Source of the DNA: VAZQ01 sp963753575
GTDB lineage: Bacteria > Pseudomonadota > Alphaproteobacteria > Rhizobiales > Xanthobacteraceae
Direction of reading: 5' to 3'
Assembly: GCA_963753575.1 (NCBI GenBank)
Contig: CAVWCR010000003.1
Coordinates: 3,472,001 to 3,536,000 of the forward strand
DNA: 64,000 nt
Shown: one piece after another, positions 51,855-60,650 of the stretch
How positions within the stretch are numbered: the first letter of the stretch is position 1
Layout: every line of letters begins with the position of its first letter
Notes under the pieces: model-generated
Database searches by the model: none
Told to the model about the DNA's origin: nothing
What the model saw: only the letters and a program-made list of their open reading frames with translations
Position numbers and translations under genes: made by a program

Positions 51855-53174
51855 CTACGCCGTCGCGCTGTATTCAAGAATATCGAAGCCGACATTGCGA
51901 TCGACCAGATAGATTAGCCCGCGCTGGTCGAGCGCCACGTCGTTGCTCTGCGGCGCGCGCCGGCCGGTCACCGGCTCCGGGATGAAATGCCCGATCTCGC
52001 GCGGTGCCAGCGGGTCGGCCACGTCGATGATCCTTAAGCCCCCGCTAAACCAGACCGCATGTACGATGGTGCCGGACATGCGCTCGCAGAACTGATGCGC
52101 GCCGAAGCGCGCGCCGCCGACGCGGCTGAACGGTGAATCCAGCTCGCTGACCTGGAACTGGCCCATGGGCTTGATCGCAGCCGGATCGGTCACGTCGAAG
52201 GAGAGGATGCAGGCATGCGCCCGCCCCCGCCGCGCCGCCTCCTCGTCCGCGCTTTGCGCCTGGTCTTCCTCGTCGATCGCAAGCGCGATGCGGCGGCCCT
52301 TGATCGGATCCTTCAGCGGCATCACGGTGTGCGTCGGCTCCGGAAACAGCGGATGGTAGTTATAGGTGCCGAGCCCTTTCGGCTTCGACAGGTCGGTCAC
52401 GTCCACGATCCAGAACCCGGCGTGCCAGCAACTCGCCCACATCTCGTTGCCGAAGCGCAGCGCATGGTGCAGCCGATGCTGTCGGCCTGGCCAGGTCGGG
52501 GTCTCGCCGCCCTCGACATGCTGCCCCGGCATCCACCAGCGGCCCACCTCAGAAGGGCGCTGCGGGTCGCCGATATCGTAGATGACCAGGATGTTGCCGA
52601 CGTAGCCTGCCATCTCGGTCGAGATGTAGGCGTAGCGCTCGTCCATGTCGAAGCGATGGACCCCGATGCCGCCGGTGCGCTGATGCACGATCTCCCGCGG
52701 CCGCGACGGCGTCGACACGTCATAGATCTTGAAGCCGCCGTTGTGATAGCCGCGCTTGGCCTCCGCCTCGATCTCGGCCACGTCGGCCTCGGTTACGCGC
52801 AGTCGCACGGCCAGTTCGGCGTGGTTCGGCTCGCGCCCGAGCGCGGCCGCAAGCTCGCGCCGCACCCGTGGCAGCTCATCGGCCCGCCGCCCGATCGCAG
52901 TCGGGTTGCGCTCGTGGTTGACGATCATGATGTCGCCCGCGACCCGCACCTTGTGGCTGTGCGAAGTGTGATCGTCGAGCGTGACGGTCGCCACCACCCG
53001 CGGATTGCTCGGATCGGCAATGTCGATGATGGAGGTGCCGAGATGGTTCTTGTTCGGGATGTGCCCCACATAGGCATGCTGGCCCGCGACCGTCACCTGC
53101 CCGGCGCCGGGAAGATCGAGGTGCCCGAGGCGCCGCACATTGCGGGCGAGCGGCTGTCGTTCGACGATGTTCAT
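51855..53174 (-). CDS. LVIVD-repeat propeller protein with a sigma-70-like helical insert
   Basis: 439 residues. Repeated LVIVD-type blades are visible (TSIIDIADPSNPRVVATV, FKIYDVSTPSRPREIVHQ, LVIYDIGDPQRPSEVGRW, LRIIDVADPLAPREIGHF), indicating a beta-propeller. Residues about 97-140 are instead charged helices (RRELAAALGREPNHAELAVR), strikingly like region 3 of sigma-70 factors. No signal peptide is evident. Its ribosome site (GGAGTAA) lies in the last codons of the upstream Bug gene, 7 bp away, so the two are one operon. The function is unknown; automatic tools may mislabel it as a sigma factor. Confidence 0.85.
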   Translation of the reverse strand: MNIVERQPLARNVRRLGHLDLPGAGQVTVAGQHAYVGHIPNKNHLGTSIIDIADPSNPRVVATVTLDDHTSHSHKVRVAGDIMIVNHERNPTAIGRRADELPRVRRELAAALGREPNHAELAVRLRVTEADVAEIEAEAKRGYHNGGFKIYDVSTPSRPREIVHQRTGGIGVHRFDMDERYAYISTEMAGYVGNILVIYDIGDPQRPSEVGRWWMPGQHVEGGETPTWPGRQHRLHHALRFGNEMWASCWHAGFWIVDVTDLSKPKGLGTYNYHPLFPEPTHTVMPLKDPIKGRRIALAIDEEDQAQSADEEAARRGRAHACILSFDVTDPAAIKPMGQFQVSELDSPFSRVGGARFGAHQFCERMSGTIVHAVWFSGGLRIIDVADPLAPREIGHFIPEPVTGRRAPQSNDVALDQRGLIYLVDRNVGFDILEYSATA

Positions 53175-53181
53175 GATCGCA

Positions 53182-54192
53182 TTACTCCAGCGACGCGCCG
53201 GACGCCTTCACGATCGCGGTCCATTTCGGGATTTCGGCCTTGATATAGGCGGCGAACTCCTCGGGCGTACCGCCCATGATATCGACCCCGAGAGCGCCGA
53301 GCGACTTGCGCACCGCAGCGTCGGCAAGCGCAGTGGCCATGGCGCTGTGCAGCGTCGTGATCACCTCCTTCGGCACCCGCGCGGGCGCCACCAGGCCGTG
53401 CCAGGTGGTGGCCTCGAAGCCCTTGAGGCCAAGCTCGTCGACGGTGGGAAGATCGGGGAACAGCGCCGTGCGCTTGATCGTGGTGACCGCCAGCGCCCGT
53501 ACCCTGCCGCTTTGAATGTGCGGCACCACCGACGCCGCGGTCGCAAACATCATCTGGGTGTGTCCGGCGATCAGGTCCTGCAGGGCGGGCGCCGCGCCCT
53601 TATAGGGCACGTGCACGATGTCGACCTTGGCCATGGACCGGAACAGCTCGGCGGAGAGATGCGCGGCCGCTCCGTGACCCGACGACGCATAGTTGACCTT
53701 GCCCGGATTGGCTTTGGCATAGGCGATCAGCTCCGCCATCGTGCGCGCCGGCACCTGCGGATTGACCACCAGGATATTGGCCTGCGAGCCGACGAGGCTG
53801 ATCGGCGCGAAGTCGGCCTGCGCATTGTAGTTGATCTTCTTGTAGAGCGCCGCGTTGGTGGCGAGGATGCTGTTGTTGCCCATCAGGAGCACGTACCCGT
53901 CCGCGGGTGCGCGCGCGACCTGCTCGGCCGCGACGTTGCCGCCGGCGCCCGGCCGGTTCTCGATCACGAAGGGCTGGCCCAGGATCTGCTCGAGCTTCTT
54001 GCCGACGATGCGCGCCAGGACGTCGCTTGGACCTCCGGGCGGGAACGCGACTACGAGGTTGACCGGCCGCGCCGGGTAGCTCGCTGCCAAGGCCGCCGGC
54101 AGGGCCCAAGTGAGCACAAGAGTGAGTGCAAAAGTGAGTGCAAAAGTGAGCGCCGCCACGCCGGCAATCAGCGTCTTTGCCATTCTTGTCAT
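53182..54192 (-). CDS. Bug/TctC-family periplasmic solute receptor with a repeat-extended signal peptide
   Basis: 336 residues. Bug motifs are YPARPVNLVVAFPPGGPSDV, PFVIENRPGAGGNVAAEQVA and HVPYKGAAPALQDLIAG. The signal core reads LTFALTFALTLVLTW because of a 12-bp tandem repeat in the DNA (54109-54150). ATG 54183, three codons in, is an equally good start. It is followed 7 bp later by the LVIVD gene and preceded by another Bug gene on the same strand. Confidence 0.9.
   Translation of the reverse strand: MTRMAKTLIAGVAALTFALTFALTLVLTWALPAALAASYPARPVNLVVAFPPGGPSDVLARIVGKKLEQILGQPFVIENRPGAGGNVAAEQVARAPADGYVLLMGNNSILATNAALYKKINYNAQADFAPISLVGSQANILVVNPQVPARTMAELIAYAKANPGKVNYASSGHGAAAHLSAELFRSMAKVDIVHVPYKGAAPALQDLIAGHTQMMFATAASVVPHIQSGRVRALAVTTIKRTALFPDLPTVDELGLKGFEATTWHGLVAPARVPKEVITTLHSAMATALADAAVRKSLGALGVDIMGGTPEEFAAYIKAEIPKWTAIVKASGASLE
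54109..54150. repeat. 12-bp tandem repeat encoding part of a signal peptide
   Basis: Three 12-bp units (54109-54120, 54121-54132, 54133-54144; plus-strand consensus AGTGAGTGCAAA, the last two identical) plus a partial fourth. Each unit adds four hydrophobic residues (F-A-L-T type) to the signal core, in frame. Confidence 0.9.
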
Positions 54193-54325
54193 CGCGTTCC
54201 TCCGCTTGTCGGCAGCGCCTCGGACGTGCCGATCGGTATCATGGGTATCTTAGGGTGCCTTGGCGACAGGAGCCACTGGGTTCGACGCGACCATTAACGA
54301 CTGCCCGCTCGGCAGCCGGCGGCAT

Positions 54326-55384
54326 TCAATTGTTCGCTGCGATCGAGGCCTTGAGCGTGGCCAGAACCTCCGGCGCCACGTCGGCGAGCGAGCGGAAGAT
54401 CGCCTGCCCGCGCGCCACATCAACGAACGTGAACGGCACGCCGTTGCGCTTGATCGCGTCGTTGACGAATTCGGGATCGTGGGAGGCGCCCTCGAAGCCC
54501 GTCCGCAGCGCCGCGAGTCCAGCCGCCGGCGTCCCGCGCGGCGCGAAGCCGACGAATGTCATCTCGCCGGTCTGGTTGGTGAGCCAGTTGAGCGCGTCCC
54601 AGTTTGGCCCGGCGGGCATTCGGCCGTTCACCTGCTTGTAAAGATCGGGGAACGCCGGCATCTCGGTGACGTAGCGGCTCCTCTCGTAGCCACCGTTGCG
54701 ATCGACCGGCACCAGGTAGGCGATCCCGATCCCTTGGCCGGACTTGATGAAAGCTGCGTTGCGGCTGCGGAAGGTCGAGATGCTGGTCGAGTGGAACTGC
54801 ACCTCGCCGCGCTGCATCGCGAGAAACACATCGTTGCCGCCGCGATAGCCGATGACCATCCGGTGCTTCACGCCCAGCACCTGCAGCACAAGCTTGGGCA
54901 ACAGACCGGAAATGTCGGTCTTGTTGAGCGCGCCCACGATGACGTTCTCGGCCTTCATGATGTCGCGCGGCTCTTTGATGCCGCCCGGCGCGGTGTCGGT
55001 GCGCGCATAGTTGACCCGGATGTCGCCGGTGCCGCCGAGATATTCGAACATCTCGTAGCGCGCGCGCAGCGCCTGGTCACCGAGCGCTTGCGCCAGCGGA
55101 TCCCATGGGCCGTACAGGATCGTGAGCCCGTCGGGCGCCGCCCGCTCGTGCAGGTAGTTGGTAGCGGCTGAGCCGCCGGCGCCCGGCATGTTCTGCACCA
55201 CGATCACCGGATGGCCGGGAATGTGCTTGCGCAGCTGCACCGCAAACGCGCGCGCCAGCGTGTCGACCGTGCCGCCGGGCGCGAGCCCGACCAGGATGGT
55301 GAGCCGTTTGCCTTCATAGAATTCGCTGGCCGGCGCGGACCGTGCCAGGGGCGGCAGAATGACGAGCGCACAACCGGCAAGCAC
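54326..55384 (-). CDS. Bug/TctC-like periplasmic receptor, divergent type
   Basis: 352 residues. A hydrophobic N-terminus (AGCALVILPPLARSA) contains LAGC, a possible lipobox. The body matches the Bug fold: FYEGKRLTILVGLAPGGTVD, PVIVVQNMPGAGGSAATNYL, RMVIGYRGGNDVFLAMQRGE. It is closer to the FYxGK group (13365, 22579) than to the shorter YPxRP group of its neighbour. It ends 134 bp upstream of the next Bug gene and probably belongs to the same transcription unit. Confidence 0.87.
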   Translation of the reverse strand: MLAGCALVILPPLARSAPASEFYEGKRLTILVGLAPGGTVDTLARAFAVQLRKHIPGHPVIVVQNMPGAGGSAATNYLHERAAPDGLTILYGPWDPLAQALGDQALRARYEMFEYLGGTGDIRVNYARTDTAPGGIKEPRDIMKAENVIVGALNKTDISGLLPKLVLQVLGVKHRMVIGYRGGNDVFLAMQRGEVQFHSTSISTFRSRNAAFIKSGQGIGIAYLVPVDRNGGYERSRYVTEMPAFPDLYKQVNGRMPAGPNWDALNWLTNQTGEMTFVGFAPRGTPAAGLAALRTGFEGASHDPEFVNDAIKRNGVPFTFVDVARGQAIFRSLADVAPEVLATLKASIAANN

Positions 55385-55564
55385 TGACAGGAACTCGAGG
55401 CATCGCGCTCCCTCCCTAACGATGTGGGCCCGGCATCCGCCACCGGCTGCCCACGGTTGCGGGAGTATCCCACCTGACCTAAGGTCGCTTCAACCATCGT
55501 GGCCCCGGCACCCGCAGCGCCGGGCAACCGAACCGCAAGGGCCGCATCGCGGCAGGAGGACCCC

Positions 55565-56425
55565 ATGGACGCACCCCTGAACGTCAACCGTGAAGACGTG
55601 ATCGCAGGCCTCGGCGGCGAAGCAGCCGTCAAGCGCATGGACCATGACGCGCGCGCCGACGCGCTCGAGGAGTTCATGTCAGGCCGGCTCGACGCCGAAG
55701 TCGCCGCCCGCAAGCGCGGCAAGGCGCTGCCGACCGTCGCGGACCTCGCCGACAAAGTCGACCATCGCGGCTATCGCCGCGGCGCCGGCAAGCTCTTCAT
55801 CCATGAGCGCAGCAACCAGAACCCGGACGAAGACGACAGCGGCAAGAAGGTGGTGAAGCTTCTGCCGATGCCCGAGAAGCCGACGCTGGTCGATTTCTTC
55901 AAGCTGCGCTTCCCGCCCGCCGCGCATCTTTTGCAGAGCGCGCGGCTTGCCACCAAGAACGGCCTCTCGGAGGAAATCATCCTGGCGTGCTTGCTGCACG
56001 ACGCCGGCCAGTATCTCTGCCGCGCCGACCACGGCTACTGGGGTGCGCAGATCGTCGAGCCCTACGTGTCGGAGCGGGTCGCGTTCGCGATCAAGTATCA
56101 CCAGGCGCTGCGGTTCTATCCCGACCCGTCGGTCGGCTACGAATATCCGGAGAACTACCTGATCACGTTTGGCTCCGACTATGTGCCGCTGCCGCATGTG
56201 CAGGCCGCCTACACCTACGCGCGCAATCACAAATGGTACATGGACGCGCGCATGGTCACCACCAACGACCTCTATTCCTTCGATCCCAACGTGCAGGTCG
56301 AGATCGAGGAGTTCACCGACGTCATCGGGCGCCATTTCAAGCAGCCGAAGGAAGGGCTGGGCAACGACAACACGCCGGTCAGCCACATGTGGCGCACCAT
56401 GGTGATCCCGGACGCGCCGCTCTGA
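55565..56425 (+). CDS. HD-domain protein
   Basis: 286 residues; ATG 55565 with GGAGGA 5 bp upstream. The N-terminal third is helical and charged (RMDHDARADALEEFM). The HD core follows: HLLQSARLATKNGLSEEIIL, ACLLHDAGQYLCRAD with the His-Asp pair, and AIKYHQALRF with a further metal-ligand His. The C-terminal part is Tyr-rich (YEYPENYLITFGSDYVPLPH). Most HD proteins are metal-dependent phosphohydrolases, but some (MIOX, PhnZ) are di-iron oxygenases; the LLHDAGQ...H pattern does not settle which. A GAAA-loop hairpin follows at 56453. Confidence 0.8.
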   Translation: MDAPLNVNREDVIAGLGGEAAVKRMDHDARADALEEFMSGRLDAEVAARKRGKALPTVADLADKVDHRGYRRGAGKLFIHERSNQNPDEDDSGKKVVKLLPMPEKPTLVDFFKLRFPPAAHLLQSARLATKNGLSEEIILACLLHDAGQYLCRADHGYWGAQIVEPYVSERVAFAIKYHQALRFYPDPSVGYEYPENYLITFGSDYVPLPHVQAAYTYARNHKWYMDARMVTTNDLYSFDPNVQVEIEEFTDVIGRHFKQPKEGLGNDNTPVSHMWRTMVIPDAPL

Positions 56426-56452
56426 TCTGGCGGCGCCAACTCTCGATCTGTC

Positions 56453-56472
56453 ATGCCCGCGAAAGCGGGCAT
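56453..56472. repeat. Short hairpin between convergent genes
   Basis: ATGCCCGC (56453-56460) and GCGGGCAT (56465-56472) around a GAAA tetraloop. It is the core of the larger cruciform repeat seen at 20306. It lies between the ends of the HD and desaturase genes and may slow transcription from both sides. Confidence 0.7.
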
Positions 56473-56495
56473 CCAGTAATCGCAGACTTCGAAAT

Positions 56496-57716
56496 CTATC
56501 GCGCCGGCAACGCCACCGGACAGAGTCTCGCCCCGACCGCGTCGAGGATCAGCGCGTGCGCGCGGTCGGCGATATCCTCGATCGATGGCGTCGAGGCATA
56601 CATGGCCTTCGCCTGCGCCAGGATCTCCTGCCGGGTCGGCAGGTGCGGCAGATGCACGCTCGCCAGCACGTCAGCGGCACGGCGCTGGGTGGCGGAAAGC
56701 TGCTCCTGCAGCGCCGCCAGATTGGCGCTCGCGAGCGCCGACGCGATGACGGCGGCAATGCGGTCGGCGTTGAAGGTTGCTGCCAGCTGTTGCGCCGCGC
56801 GATCGATCACGCGCGCGCCCAGGCGCTGTTCGTTGCGCAGCACCGCCTCCGGCGGGCGCTTGAGGTCCCAGACCACCCGCAGCCACGACAAGCCTTTCAG
56901 AATGTAGAAGGTCGGGTCGAACTCCCACCAGCGAAAGCCCTGCCGCACGCTGCTCTGGCAGGCGTGATGGTTGTTGTGCCAGCCCTCCCCCATGGTGGCC
57001 AGGGCCAGGAACCAGTTGTTGCGGGAATCGTCGCCGGTGACATAGCGCTTGCGGCCATGCACGTGTGCGAGCGAGTTGATGCAGAACGTGGCGTGGTAGA
57101 CGAGCACGGTGCTCCAGAAGAATCCCACCACCAGGCCCGGCCAACCGGCGATGAGCCAGCACAGCACGGCAAGCCCGACGGCGGGGACGAGCTCGAACCG
57201 GTGCAGCCACGTCAATTCCGGATAGCGCGCGAAATCGGCGATCTTAACGAGGTCGGTCTTGGCGTGCCGGCGGACGAAGATCCACCCGAGGTGGCTGTAG
57301 AGGAAGCCCTTGTGGCGCGGCGAGTGGATATCTTGCTCGGTGTCGGAATGCAGGTGGTGATGGCGGTGCTTGGCGGCCCACCACAGCACGCTCTTCTGGG
57401 CGGTGCTCTGCGCCAGCAGGGCCAGCACGAATTGGAATACCCGGCTGGTCGCGTAGGCGCGATGCGAAAAGTAGCGGTGATAGCCGGCGCCGATGGCGAA
57501 CATGCGCACCCAGTAGAGCGTGATACCGATGACGACGGCCTGCCAGGTGATGCCGGTCCAGATCGCCGCCGCGCAGGCGAGGTGCACCAGCACAAATGGG
57601 ATCGCGGACGGGTAGACGATGTCGCTGTGGACGTTGTCAGTGTGGGCATCATCGGTGTGGGCGGCGTCGCGCGCCGGGGATTTATTCCCGGCCGTGTCGG
57701 CGGCATCGAGCGGCAT
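56496..57716 (-). CDS. Membrane acyl-CoA (delta-9 type) fatty acid desaturase
   Basis: 406 residues from ATG 57716 (GGAG 9 bp upstream). The three histidine boxes are HRYFSHR, KHRHHHLHSD and HNNHHACQ, with the usual membrane spans between. It should introduce a cis double bond into membrane fatty acids. The N-terminus has short HTD repeats (AHTDDAHTDNVHSD). The C-terminus extends about 110 residues beyond the catalytic domain as amphipathic helix (AAQQLAATFNADRIAAVIAS), which is unusual. The position next to a cold-shock gene fits a role in membrane fluidity at low temperature. Confidence 0.9.
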   Translation of the reverse strand: MPLDAADTAGNKSPARDAAHTDDAHTDNVHSDIVYPSAIPFVLVHLACAAAIWTGITWQAVVIGITLYWVRMFAIGAGYHRYFSHRAYATSRVFQFVLALLAQSTAQKSVLWWAAKHRHHHLHSDTEQDIHSPRHKGFLYSHLGWIFVRRHAKTDLVKIADFARYPELTWLHRFELVPAVGLAVLCWLIAGWPGLVVGFFWSTVLVYHATFCINSLAHVHGRKRYVTGDDSRNNWFLALATMGEGWHNNHHACQSSVRQGFRWWEFDPTFYILKGLSWLRVVWDLKRPPEAVLRNEQRLGARVIDRAAQQLAATFNADRIAAVIASALASANLAALQEQLSATQRRAADVLASVHLPHLPTRQEILAQAKAMYASTPSIEDIADRAHALILDAVGARLCPVALPAR

Positions 57717-57989
57717 GAATGCGTTCTCCAAGCCAACGGGCGTAGTGCCAGGGGAACTTTCCTCAACTCGCTCACCGGACAATCGGCCGGCGATCCTGCT
57801 ACCGGCACTGCCGAGCACGAGCCTGTACCCAAGCTTCATATCACGGCCGCGGGCGCGCCGCCATCAAAGCCGTTTATCGTCTCGCCGCACCCGCGATCCC
57901 CCAATCCCAACCTGCCATCTAAGAGCGAGCGCGCCGCCTTGCCAGTACGTCCGTGGTCAAGCCGGCGCGCCTGCGTCTTGGCTGGGCCT

Positions 57990-58199
57990 TTAGTCGGCCT
58001 TCAGGTTCTCGGCCGACGACTTTCCGGTCTTGCGGTTGGCCACAACTTCGAAGGTGACCTTCTGGCCTTCCTTCAGCTCATAAAGACCAGCGCGCTCGAC
58101 GGCGCTGATGTGGACGAAGATGTCGTTGCCGCCGCTGTCGGGCTGGATGAATCCATAGCCCTTCTGCGTGTTGAACCACTTAACGGTTCCTTTATCCAT
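57990..58199 (-). CDS. CspA-family cold-shock protein
   Basis: 69 residues, a single cold-shock domain. RNP1 is KGYGFIQ and RNP2 is DIFVHISA; the opening MDKGTVKWFN is canonical. It binds single-stranded RNA/DNA and acts as an RNA chaperone. The ribosome site GAGAAC lies just upstream. About 190 bp separate the start from the tRNA fragment at 58394, long enough for the structured 5' leader typical of cold-shock genes. Confidence 0.95.
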   Translation of the reverse strand: MDKGTVKWFNTQKGYGFIQPDSGGNDIFVHISAVERAGLYELKEGQKVTFEVVANRKTGKSSAENLKAD

Positions 58200-58393
58200 A
58201 GAAGTTCTCTTTCATAGACGTGTCGATTAAGAGCCGTGCGCAATGCACGGGCTCCGGTTAACTCGAGATTTTGGGAAAGTCGTCAGTCAGGCGCGTGGTT
58301 CGCGGCAAGGCCAAGTCGTTCGGCCGAAACTCGATTGGCGCAGCATATAGCGACGGCCTGCAACCTCCGCAAGAGCCGCACACAGAAAAATTG

Positions 58394-58438
58394 TGGCGAT
58401 CCCGGCAGGGCTCGAACCTGCGACCCCCGGTTTAGGAA
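58394..58438 (-). repeat. 3' half of tRNA-Arg(CCT), left border of an integrated element
   Basis: 45 bp match the 3' half of the intact tRNA at 60263, from the CCA end (58394-58396) to the anticodon loop (TTAGGAA 58432-58438), with two differences, both in the T loop. The match stops exactly after the anticodon-loop core. It is the left attachment site: the displaced or original 3' half of the target tRNA. Confidence 0.9.
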
Positions 58439-58711
58439 GTCGCCCGCCAGCGTTTTCCTACGTACCGACCGGTCCGCCGCGTCCTGAAAATGCGAGGAAA
58501 ATCGAGGTAGCTGCCCGCTTTTGTTCTGCCTTGTCCCGCTCCGTACCGGCCCGTATCGCGCTCATCCAAGTTTGGGTCCAGCCCATATGTGCGAACACCG
58601 ACGCGCTTTCCAGCCGGGACGTTCGCTCGAATAGATGCCGCCTTAGAGACTAAGGAAGAACGGTCCGATATGATCAGGGCGGCTGTCGAGCGTTCGCACC
58701 CGCCACGAGTT

Positions 58712-58903
58712 TCAACCAAATAGCCAGCGCCAAAAACCCTTGCGCTCTCGGGCAGGCTGCGCCGGCTGATGCTCCTGGTCCGGTTTAGTCTCCACTTCGA
58801 CATAGCTACCAAGACGAAGCAACGCCTTGGCCTTGGAGCTCGAAAGCGTCTGCTCTTTTCCGGACTCGATGTTGCGAACGGTCCTCAATCGAACTTGGTT
58901 CAT
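58712..58903 (-). CDS. Small hypothetical protein of the element
   Basis: 63 residues: MNQVRLRTVRNIESGKEQTL, a helical middle (SSSKAKALLRLGSYVEVE) and a tryptophan-rich end (GFWRWLFG). GGAGGTG precedes the ATG at good spacing. No domain is recognised. Confidence 0.5.
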   Translation of the reverse strand: MNQVRLRTVRNIESGKEQTLSSSKAKALLRLGSYVEVETKPDQEHQPAQPARERKGFWRWLFG

Positions 58904-59404
58904 CTAAGCACCTCCGTCTTACGGCCGGCCGTCGCTAATGGTCCTCGCTCTGGTGAGGCCTTGGTTTAAGGTATCCTCATCAGTACCTCGTCACGGACGG
59001 CGCCCGGTGCATACAGCTCACGTTGTCGAAGAGGACCTGCGAATTATTAGTCTGCTACCCTGCTTAGCATACAATGAATCCGCGCAGTCCCCCTCGCTTA
59101 GCTGTGGAAAGAGTTGGCTAAAGCAACTCATCGCAGATGGTGCCCCAAACCGGGCGGTCTTTCCTCTTTTTGGCGAAAGGCCCGCGGGCACGCTCGCACG
59201 CATCGATGCACCTTTGGGCCCGAAAGAAAAGCGCTCCGGCATAGTAAGGGCGGCTAGCGAATGCAAATTGATGCGCCGCGAAAAGTCTCCTCCGGCACGG
59301 ACCCACAAGAACCGCAGAAAGCGCGGTCAAGGAGGCCTCTCCCTAGGTGCCTGCCTGAAACGCGCAGCGTGGGTACGAACCACAACGACACGCGCGCAGG
59401 CGCC
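58904..59404. other. Element interior without recognisable genes
   Basis: About 500 bp in which no frame looks coding on either strand and no repeat or RNA structure stands out. It is probably decayed island DNA. Confidence 0.4.
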
Positions 59405-59643
59405 ATGCCGCACGACTTTTACTGGATGGAAGACCTGAAATTTGCCGTCGAGGTGTTTGACGGTGGCGGCAGCCTGATTGAGGTGCTGGGTCGCTTACAC
59501 GATTGGATGCGGCTCAACCGGTGTATGCAGCCTGCCGAATGAAGTACCCCGACAAGAAAATCATGCTGTGCCAGGGCGGCCGGATCCTACAGCGAAGCGA
59601 TCGGGATTCCGGTTTCGGCACTTGGCAATCACCCAACTTGTGA
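59405..59643 (+). pseudogene. Small island gene, apparently frameshifted
   Basis: ATG 59405 encodes MPHDFYWMEDLKFAVEVFDG and GSLIEVLGRLHDWM. A second frame from about 59515 continues with AQPVYAACRMKYPDKK, IMLCQGGRILQRSDRD and stops at 59643. Joining the two near 59512-59518 gives about 78 residues with the layout of short rhizobial island proteins (VEVFD...LIEVLG...YPDKxIxLxxG...RI). The function is unknown. Confidence 0.45.
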
Positions 59644-59740
59644 CTTTCATCACATCCTCAAGTTCTGGATTCTGAGATGGTGGGTAATGGTGATGGAAAC
59701 ACCACATCGGGATGAACCAAGACTCACGGGGAGATAGGCC

Positions 59741-59866
59741 ATGCGATGGAAGCTTGTAGCCGCCGCAGCCGTGGCACTGATCGCCGCCCTAACGGTAGCC
59801 ATGTCCGAGCCGGGCTGTTATTTCATTGTCAAACCGGGAGACACGTCTTACGTGTGCCGCCGTTGA
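59741..59866 (+). CDS. Very small exported or membrane peptide
   Basis: 41 residues from ATG 59741 with GGGGAGA upstream. A positively charged start and hydrophobic run (MRWKLVAAAAVALIAALTVA) is followed by a short tail with two cysteines (EPGCYFIVKPGDTSYVCRR). The layout is that of a secreted micro-protein with one possible disulfide, or a single-span peptide. No family was recognised. Confidence 0.45.
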   Translation: MRWKLVAAAAVALIAALTVAMSEPGCYFIVKPGDTSYVCRR

Positions 59867-60018
59867 TATTGCTGCGGCGCTGGCGACGCGCGGTCGGACA
59901 AGTTCTAGCGCTGCGCGCGCTGCACTGCGTGCGGCCACAAGGGTGCGACGCTGAAGCATCCAGGCTGGAAAAATGGCGAGGTCGAATGGGTGCCGCTTCC
60001 AGTTGATCAAGTGACGCC

Positions 60019-60256
60019 ATGACCATGCACTGCAAACGCTGCGACGACACCGGATGGGTCTGCGAAACTCACGATGATCGGCCGTGGGATAGCGGCGCGA
60101 GCACGCGACCGCGGCCACTGCGGAACGCCGGGCATGCCTTGCCCTGACTGTAACGTCGGTGTTCCGCCGACGCTGCCCCCCGGGTTCCGTGCGGGCGAAA
60201 AATGCCAACCCCTCTCGGTTGGCGCCTGGGCAGCAAGAAAATCAGGAAGCGCCTAA
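60019..60256 (+). pseudogene. Cysteine-rich (zinc-ribbon-like) small protein, frameshifted
   Basis: ATG 60019 encodes MTMHCKRCDDTGWVCETHDD, the CxxC half of a DnaJ-type zinc knuckle, then drifts to a stop at about 60148. The second half (CGTPGMPCPDCNVGVPPTLP) is in another frame and ends at 60256. A join near 60090-60110 would give two CxxC pairs, as in a small zinc-binding protein common in rhizobial islands. A GCCAACC/GGTTGGC hairpin lies near its end (60207-60226). Confidence 0.5.
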
Positions 60257-60262
60257 TAATTA

Positions 60263-60339
60263 TGGCGATCCCGGCAGGACTTGAACCTGCGACCCCCGGT
60301 TTAGGAAACCGGTGCTCTATCCAGCTGAGCTACGGGACC
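60263..60339 (-). tRNA. tRNA-Arg, anticodon CCT
   Basis: 77 nt including an encoded CCA (60263-60265). The acceptor stem is GGTCCCG paired with CGGGATC, the D-arm is AGCTCAGCTGGATAGAGC, and the anticodon stem CCGGT/ACCGG carries the 7-base loop TTCCTAA (anticodon CCT, reading AGG). The T-arm GCAGG/CCTGC has loop TTCAAGT. It is fully foldable. Partial copies lie on both sides (58394-58438, 62376-62417), and it sits within the decayed element. A clear sigma-70 promoter is not seen directly upstream. Confidence 0.95.
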
Positions 60340-60379
60340 GCTAAGGGATATCAATAACTTGGCAGAACGATGGAATTTA

Positions 60380-60398
60380 TTTGCTCCCTTTTTGCTCC
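60380..60398 (+). promoter_or_regulatory. Paired TTTGCTCC boxes near the tRNA
   Basis: TTTGCTCC occurs at 60380-60387 and 60391-60398, starting 11 bp apart. A similar pair (62232-62239, TTTGCTCC; 62243-62250, TTCGCTCC) with the same 11-bp step and orientation lies just upstream of the integrase start. They could be arm-type recombinase sites left at each end of the integrase-bearing part. The right-hand pair also contributes GGAG to the integrase ribosome site, which is a simpler explanation there. Confidence 0.3.
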
Positions 60399-60650
60399 GC
60401 ATCTATTTGCCCGCGGATTCTTCTTCATGCAACCCTTTCCTGTGTGGCCAAGTCTAATCCGGAGGTTGGACGGTCAGCCGGGTACAGGTCTTTCGCTTCC
60501 GCAGTACCCTTAGAAACGGACGCAAATCCTGTGGGCTGGTGCCGACGCAAAGGGCCGATTCTGTTGCAGAAGTGGTTTTCGGCGGCGGCCGAACGGTTAT
60601 TCCGTCGTTCTGACTTGAACATTGACGGAACGTCCAACGACGCGTTGAGC

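Noticed and set aside
51855..53174. RNA polymerase sigma factor.
   Set aside because: Only a short helical segment resembles sigma region 3; regions 2 and 4 are absent and the rest is an LVIVD propeller.
56556..58217. Plus-strand open frame of about 550 codons opposite the desaturase and cold-shock genes.
   Set aside because: No recognisable domain; the opposite strand has the three histidine boxes and the RNP motifs.
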